Of a DNA stretch of 64,000 nt, positions 58,145 through 64,000 are shown piece after piece. The first letter of the stretch is position 1. The number at the start of each line of letters is the position of its first letter. Origin of the DNA: Petaurus breviceps papuanus (Eukaryota > Chordata > Mammalia > Diprotodontia > Petauridae); NCBI GenBank assembly GCA_028583685.1, contig JAMXIF010001118.1:2512080-2576079 (forward strand). Reading direction: 5' to 3'. The notes beneath the pieces are model-generated. The model did no database searches. It had not been told where the DNA came from and was given only the letters and a program-made list of their open reading frames with translations. The position numbers were made by a program, and so were the translations under genes.

Positions 58145-58385
58145 GATAGATAGAGACAGAGACAGAGAGACAGGGAGACAGAGACAGAGAGAGAGAGAGA
58201 GCTAGAGAGCATGTGATAGTTTTAGAGTTGGAAGACTTTGTTTTTAATCCTATCTATACTTACTACTACCTGTTGACTTTGGATAAGTCATTCTCCCCTG
58301 GGCTTCATTTTCTTTCCGTAAAATAAGGTGGTTGAGTGAACTAGATGAACTAGATATCCTCCACTCTCCTTTCCATCGATAACCA
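58145..58385 (+). mobile_element. GA-rich tract followed by a MIR-type SINE
   Basis: GACAGAGACAGAGA runs to about 58201. It is followed by 'agagttggaagactttgttt', 'ttaatcctatctatacttac', 'tttggataagtcattctccc' and 'ctttccgtaaaataaggtgg', a sense SINE. The first 50 bases after the tract closely match those after the GA tract at 59425. Confidence 0.65.
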
Positions 58386-58494
58386 TGTGATCTTCTTAAT
58401 TAGACAACATAAAGAGGCTGCGTAAAATGCATTCATATCATGTCAAATTTCAAGTTTTCAAACTTTCTTATCTGAGTTTTTTTTTATTCTCATG

Positions 58495-58650
58495 TGAGAT
58501 TCTTTCACCTGCAAAACCCTTCCTTACTGTCTATACTTATTTAAATTCTATCTTCAAGGTCCATCTTTAATGACAGCCTTCTCTGGTGGCTCCTATCTCT
58601 ACCACTCAAAGGTTTTTGCACTTGGCAAGTACTCAAAAAATATGTGTTTA
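58495..58650 (+). mobile_element. Possible L2/L3 LINE 3' fragment
   Basis: 'aaattctatcttcaaggtcc', 'atgacagccttctctggtgg' and 'cttggcaagtactcaaaaaa' are weakly like a sense L2/L3 tail. Confidence 0.4.
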
Positions 58651-58909
58651 AAAAATGGATAAAAGAGGATAAATAAGAGCAGACTGAGAATAGCAAGGGA
58701 GGAGGAAAAAAGTGAGGTATGATTCAGAAAAAAAAATCTGCCTATAAGATTATCTTGTTAAATGAAAAATATTTAGCTTTAGATATCTCTGGTCACTAAT
58801 CTCTGAAATTGCCAAACAATACAAGGGTTGTTTGATTCTAACTACTTAGTAGTCATACCGAAAGTATAAGCACTAATCTCAGATATTTATTTACTTAGGT
58901 TATTACTGA

Positions 58910-59150
58910 TTGATTTGAGAGGTGGTGGTGTTAGTAGAGAACCGTCCTGTGCTCAAAAAGCCTGAGTTCAAGAAATCTCTCTGATGCATACTATTTATGT
59001 GACTCTGGGGAAGTTACTAAATTCCTCATTGATCTGTGCATCACTCTAAGATTATGTAAATTAGAGAGACTGTGCTAACCTTCATCAGTAGAAGAAACTT
59101 CCTCACCTTGAGATCTATAGCAATGAAATCAGAGTTCCAGTTCCCATCCT
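58910..59150 (+). mobile_element. Marsupial SINE ('ctaagactataa' class)
   Basis: 'aagcctgagttcaagaaatc', 'atgtgactctggggaagtta', 'catcactctaagattatgta', 'catcagtagaagaaacttcc' and 'agcaatgaaatcagagttcc' follow the full order. Confidence 0.72.
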
Positions 59151-59424
59151 CTGGTTGATTCAGAAGAGTCTGGGATTTGAAAGGAAATTGTCTTACTTTG
59201 ATTTTACCTATGAAACAGATTAAATGTGAACCTTGAAGGAATTTCAGAATTGGTTTTCTCTCCAAAGTATTACTTGCTTTTAGTGAAAGTCTCTGTTCTC
59301 ATATTCTTACCAGACATAGTGAATAATCAGTTAGTCCTTTATAATATGGTGTAGTATTGAATTATACACACTGTTTTCCTTCCACTGTTATTTTGAATGA
59401 AAGTAAAAAGAAACAAAAGGTATG

Positions 59425-59640
59425 AGAAAGGCAGAGAGAGAGAATGAGGGAGAGAGAATGAGAGAGACACAGAAAGACAGAGAGAGAGAGAGAGACGGGG
59501 AGAGAGAGAGAGACAGAGAGAGAGACGGGGGGGGGGGAGAGAGAGAGAAAGAGAGAGAGAGTGAGAGAGAGAGAGAGAGGACAGGATAGTTTTACAATCT
59601 GAAGACTTAGTTTTTAATCCTATCTCTACTTCAATCAGGA
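59425..59640. repeat. (GA)n tract plus short SINE-like segment
   Basis: An interrupted GA tract (GAGACGGGG blocks, a G-run near 59527-59537) spans 59425-59580. Then 'ggatagttttacaatctgaa' and 'ttaatcctatctctacttca' match 58215-58260. Confidence 0.85.
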
Positions 59641-59960
59641 TTACTTGAATGACTTGATAAAGTTAAAAAATTAAGGGATTCTTAGATAATACTGTTGATC
59701 TTTGGTTAAGTTTTATTAGTAATCAAAAACTTTTACCTATAGGGCAAGAAGAATAAACTTAAATCACAGTGACAAGCTTTTGGATTTATTTATTTTTTAT
59801 ATAGAAGAAAATTAAATACTAGTGAGTTTTATTTAGCAGTGGGCAAAAAATAAAATAAGCAACTGAATTAATATTTATTAATATTTTCTAAGAAATACTT
59901 AAAATATTAGTGTCAGTTTAAAATTCTTTTAAAATAGATTGTAAGATCTATGATCACATG
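59641..59960. other. Unassigned AT-rich stretch
   Basis: Nothing recognised. Confidence 0.4.
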
Positions 59961-59964
59961 GTTG

Positions 59965-60195
59965 ATATTATTGTTCAGTTGTCCAGTTGTGTCTGACTCT
60001 TTGACCCCATATGGGGTTTTCTTGGAAACAATACTGGAGTGGTTTACCATTTTCTTCTCCAATGGATTAATAAGGCAAACAGAGGTTAAGTGGATTTTAC
60101 AGGGTCACATAGTTAATGAGTGTCTGAGGCCATATTTGAACATTTGAACTGATACCAGGGCTATGCTTTATTCACTGTGCCAGCTAAATGCCTTA
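59965..60195 (-). mobile_element. Marsupial tRNA-derived SINE, long form, antisense
   Basis: 'gtccagttgtgtctgactct', 'ttgaccccatatggggtttt', 'cttggaaacaatactggagt', 'ggtttaccattttcttctcc' and 'ttcactgtgccagctaaatg' are the reverse complement of the long SINE. Confidence 0.88.
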
Positions 60196-61080
60196 TGATA
60201 TCTTTCAACTATCGATGAAAGAGTTATTGCCAGGATTGACACTGCCTTTCCCCAACGTAGTTCTTTACATAACAGCTCTTTACTGGAAGATAGTATAATC
60301 TGTGATGATCTTCCTTTGAATTAACCTTAAAACAAATGAATAAATGGGAAAATGACATTACTTTATCTAATTTAAGCGTAACACAAAATAAGATATGATA
60401 TTCTAAGTAATTTTAATGGGGGGCAATTAAGCAATTTTGCTGAGAACAGGAGAACTATCTTGCACATTATCTCATAATTTGATGATTTCATAATTCCTAG
60501 ACATGCATTTAAGTGTATGTGTGCTACACTATAGTTTGTCAAGACTTTAATGCATGTAATTATTCACTGTTAAAATTTAAAACTGTGCTAATGAGAACAT
60601 TGTGCCAATGAGAAAATAAGGCTTGACTGCTTAAGAATATGAATTGTAACTTAATGAAGCAATATCTTGGACATTACATTTACAATTCATTCCACATTAT
60701 GCACTTTCTCAAATATTCAGAAATACTAAAAGAGTAATATATATATATATATAATAAAGAACATAATTAGTAAATAATTATGAAGCCCCATGTCATGCTA
60801 AAGTATTAGAGAATATATTGTAGATTAAAAATATGTCTTTGCCATTAAAAGGGATCTTGGAATTTATCTTGACCAACCTCTCCCCTTATACCTTCAGAAA
60901 TTCCATTTGAAGATAGTTTAAATTCTTTGAAACAGTTTTTATTGAGTTGATATCCCTTTACCTGAAATTCTCAACTATTCATTGTTTTTGAGTCACAAAG
61001 GATAAATGTCTTTCCTCTCCACATGATAACCCAACTCATCAGTACCTTTGATTTCATATTTAAGCTCTGGTATTTGCTAC
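60196..61080. other. Unassigned, repeat-poor stretch
   Basis: No gene or transposon was placed. A short (AT)n lies at about 60738-60756. Confidence 0.4.
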
Positions 61081-61084
61081 AATG

Positions 61085-61325
61085 AATAGACAGGTGGTAT
61101 AATAGAGCAACAGGCCTGGACTCAGGAAGACTCCTCATTCTGAGTTTGAATCCAGCCTCAGACACTTACTAGCTGTGTGACCCTGGGCAAGTTACTTAAT
61201 CCTGTTTGCCTAAGTTTCCTCATCTGTAAAATGAGTCGCAGAAGGAAATGGCAAACCACACAGTATCTTTGCCAAGAAAACCCCAAATGGGGTCATGAAG
61301 AGTCAGACAGAACTGAACAATAGCG
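61085..61325 (+). mobile_element. Marsupial tRNA-derived SINE, long form
   Basis: 'acaggtggtataatagagca', 'tctgagtttgaatccagcct', 'actagctgtgtgaccctggg', 'aggaaatggcaaaccacaca' and 'ccccaaatggggtcatgaag'. It is the best-preserved long-form copy in the window. Confidence 0.93.
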
Positions 61326-61434
61326 ATTTCTTACCATTACTATGATCAAACAAACTTAAACACAATGGGTCTCATACTAAATAATGTATCCTTCCATTTT
61401 TATACTTTTTTTCTCTGTACAGTTGAAGTTGAAA

Positions 61435-61560
61435 TAAAATAGTTGACTGAGCACCTACTATATATAAAATACAATTCTATGCACTGTGGTGAATATTCAG
61501 AGGAACCTAGCTCTGCTCTCATGAGGTTTAAAATCTATCAGACACAAATCAATAACCTGT
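61435..61560 (-). mobile_element. L2 LINE 3' end, antisense
   Basis: 'gactgagcacctactatata', 'attctatgcactgtggtgaa' and 'ctctgctctcatgaggttta' match the antisense L2 tail. Confidence 0.7.
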
Positions 61561-62040
61561 GAAAAATGAATGGCAATAAAAGCAAGCAATGCATACAATT
61601 TATCCCATCACACTTTTATATCAGTTTTTGATCTTCAACAAGATTTGTGCCTTCACTTGTGTGATCCTAAAATCTGAACTATCCAAAACTGTAATGGACA
61701 ACCTCAATTGCCTATTATTAGACATGAATTTACAGTTAAAAAGTTCCAGGGACGATAGAGAGGGCAAATTCTTGTTCATGAATAGGCTCAATTTTTATGA
61801 TTTCTAAGATCTCTTCTAACTCATAGTTCTTTAACTCTTCATCCAAATACTGAAATAGTTCTTTAATGTCACTAATGACTTCCTAATTACTAATTCTTTT
61901 GTTCTTTAAACTATGTAGCATTTAGCACTATCAAATGGCCTCAGTGAAAATCTTTCTTCCTTTGACCTATATTAAACTATGCCATATCAGTTTCTATCTC
62001 ATTATTCTCAATGACTTTTCCACTTTCTTCTTAGCTTCTC
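61561..62040. other. Unassigned stretch
   Basis: Nothing recognised. Confidence 0.4.
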
Positions 62041-62044
62041 TTTG

Positions 62045-62280
62045 GAAAGAACAGTAGAGTCTGAACAAGTGCATGATAGGATTCAAATACTGCTTCTGAC
62101 ACTTACTAGCTGAGTACCTAGTGGGTAAGTCATTTAACCTCTCTGAAGTCTGAGTTTCTATGCAATCAACCTAAAAATAACTCTAGCACCAACATCATAT
62201 GGTTATGGGGATCAAATAATGAAATATGTATAAAATGTTTTACATCTCTTAAAACACACATATAAATATCAACTGATGCG
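62045..62280 (+). mobile_element. MIR-type SINE
   Basis: 'agaacagtagagtctgaaca', 'ttctgacacttactagctga', 'aagtcatttaacctctctga' and 'atggttatggggatcaaata' follow the sense MIR order. Confidence 0.75.
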
Positions 62281-62552
62281 ATAATCTGCCTTTCCTTTCA
62301 AGAACCAACTAAATTCCTACATAGTCCAGGAAGTCTCCTAGCCCAGACTAGGACACAATGATCAACTAAAAGACAATGATGCAAGTAATAGTAAAGGGCA
62401 ATGTAGTTTTGCTGTATCAGAAGCATCTACAATAAGCATTAGTTCAGATGAGGAGATGATCATTGTGTCCCCAGTTTCCTGGGGGAAAAAAAGAGTGTTA
62501 TTTGGGCTGTGGAAAGCAAGATTTTTTTTTCATTGCAGACATTTACCAGTTA

Positions 62553-62768
<216 letters not shown>

Positions 62769-63010
62769 TATGCAGAAAATGTCTTTGATTGTCATTTATT
62801 TTTTGTTGCATCCATGTATTTCTGCACTAATAATTAAGTGTATAAAAATTAACAAAATAAAATTTTAAAAGATAAAGATTAATAATGATCCCAGAGACAC
62901 GTATACACAGCATTTGCTGGAGCTATCATTTACTAGAGTTTACTGAATGTGTCTAATATGGTCAGACTTGCACCATAAGAAAATAATTTTCACAACTATC
63001 ATGGATAATG
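62769..63010. other. Unassigned stretch
   Basis: Nothing recognised. Confidence 0.4.
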
Positions 63011-63011
63011 G

Positions 63012-63232
63012 ATAGGAGTGGGGATGGATTTAATGTAGGGAGAACAATTAGGAGGCTGAAACAACAGTCAAGACGTGTGCTGATGAAGACCGCAGTGAAC
63101 TTGGATGGTGGCTGTGAGAATGGAGATAAGGGCATGAATGCTAGAGATATGGAAGTGGAAATTAAGAGATTTGGCAGCTGTGGTGTAAGGAGAGAAAGGC
63201 CAAAGATGACAATGAAGTTTTCATCAATATCA
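63012..63232 (-). mobile_element. L2 LINE ORF2 segment, antisense
   Basis: 'gtggggatggatttaatgta', 'gaacaattaggaggctgaaa', 'gtgctgatgaagaccgcagt' and 'attaagagatttggcagctg' follow antisense L2 ORF2. A 105-codon open frame passes through but is not coding. Confidence 0.72.
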
Positions 63233-63235
63233 CCG

Positions 63236-63650
63236 ATACAATTCCAGTCTTTTTATGCCTTATACTCCATTCCCTATCCTCAGATGCTTTTAAATCCAAT
63301 GACACTCTATCACTCTGTCTTCTGACTCTGGGCATTTTCACTAGCTGTCTCCTATGTCTGGAACCCTCTCCCTCCTCATCTCTTTTTCTTAGGTTCCCAG
63401 GATTCCTTTGGGTGCTGGCTAAAACGCCATCTTCTACAGGTAGACTTTCCCAATCTTTCTTAATTCTGGTGCCTGACCTTTACTGATTATTTCCAATTTA
63501 ACCTACATATAGTCTATTTGTACATAGTTGTTTGGTTATTGACATTCTCGACTTCATTGTAAGAAGAACAGGGACTGCTTTTTACCTTACTTTGTATCTG
63601 CATTGCTTAGCACAGTGCCTACTATATAGGCAATTAACTTTTATTGACTA
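63236..63650 (+). mobile_element. L2 LINE 3' end, well preserved
   Basis: The sense order is 'ccaatgacactctatcactc', 'ctctgggcattttcactagc', 'tgtctggaaccctctccctc', 'ccatcttctacaggtagact', 'acatatagtctatttgtaca', 'aacagggactgctttttacc', 'cttagcacagtgcctactat' and 'aacttttattgactaagtga'. It reaches the natural L2 3' end. Confidence 0.88.
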
Positions 63651-63824
63651 AGTGAAGGAGAAACTTAGAAGACAATGGTTTAGGGAGAAAGATAAAGTAA
63701 TGAGATCTGTGATCTGTAAAAAGTCAATCTTTGCCTGTTCATTCTATGCCACTCATTCTGTCCCATCTAAAATGAACAAGAAAGAGGTATGCATCATGAC
63801 CTGGTAGCAGAAGATAGTAAAAGA

Positions 63825-64000
63825 GTGGCAATCATTGAGTAATACAATTTGACTACAGTAAAGAGTACAAAAAATGGGTAATAAGACTGGAAATAAAGGT
63901 TGAAGTCAGCTGTTGAGGGCTGTGAGTATGAAGCTAAGGTGTTTGTACTTTTCCCAGCAAATAAAAGGGAGTCAGTAAAAATGAGTATTAATTGATGCTA
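63825..64000 (-). mobile_element. L2 LINE segment, antisense, runs off the window
   Basis: 'gtaataagactggaaataaa', 'gttgagggctgtgagtatga' and 'agcaaataaaagggagtcag' follow the antisense L2 region just upstream of its 3' end. Confidence 0.6.

Noticed and set aside
63008-63325. 105-codon plus-strand frame
   Set aside because: It reads through an antisense L2 segment and into the next L2 piece.

Overview
The window is AT-rich vertebrate DNA from a marsupial. The evidence is the repeat content: the tRNA-derived marsupial SINE (head GGGGCAGCTAGGTGGCGCA, a TTAACACTTACTAGCTGTGTG-like middle, ending CCCAATTGCC plus poly-A), its longer form with the 'aaatggcaaaccactcca...ccccaaatggggtca' tail, marsupial L1 with its characteristic long 3' UTR, RTE-type SINE tails, many L2 and MIR/THER copies, and hAT foldback elements. 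The species was not resolved. All family names come from memory of consensus sequences, not from a search.

No host protein-coding gene, tRNA gene, rRNA gene or CRISPR array could be supported. The long open frames are microsatellites, assembly gaps, or frames running through SINE, L1 or L2 copies. The window reads as a gene desert or the interior of a very large intron.

Layout: 1-1.95 kb, an internally deleted L1 keeping the 5' UTR, endonuclease and 3' UTR. 2.5-3.7 kb, MIRs and a hAT copy. 5.1-5.6 kb, a likely retroviral LTR fossil. 5.9-14 kb, scattered L2, MIR and SINE copies. 15.2-16.1 kb, an RTE-type SINE and a LINE 3' end. 17.65-18.39 kb, a 651-N gap between two microsatellites. 19.5-30.6 kb, CR1/L3, SINEs, a MITE inside a SINE, and an inverted SINE pair. 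31.1 kb, a complete hAT MITE with a target duplication. 33.1-36.2 kb, an L2 reverse-transcriptase fossil split by an L1, next to a likely solo LTR. 37.4-38.9 kb, an old L1 3' UTR split by a second L1's 5' end. 39.7-47.1 kb, antisense L1 pieces and two dimeric SINEs. 48-57 kb, a repeat-poor zone with a foldback MITE at 50.1 kb. 57-64 kb, SINEs, GA tracts, a compound GAAA/GGAA tract and an L2 with an apparent inversion.

The most informative observations are: the two dimeric, Alu-like SINEs sharing one internal junction; the L1 5'-end-only insertion with target duplications but no poly-A; the L1 copy that keeps its endonuclease but lacks reverse transcriptase; and the inverted SINE pair whose arms share derived changes. 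No functional novel system was seen. The interest is in transposon structure and relative dating.
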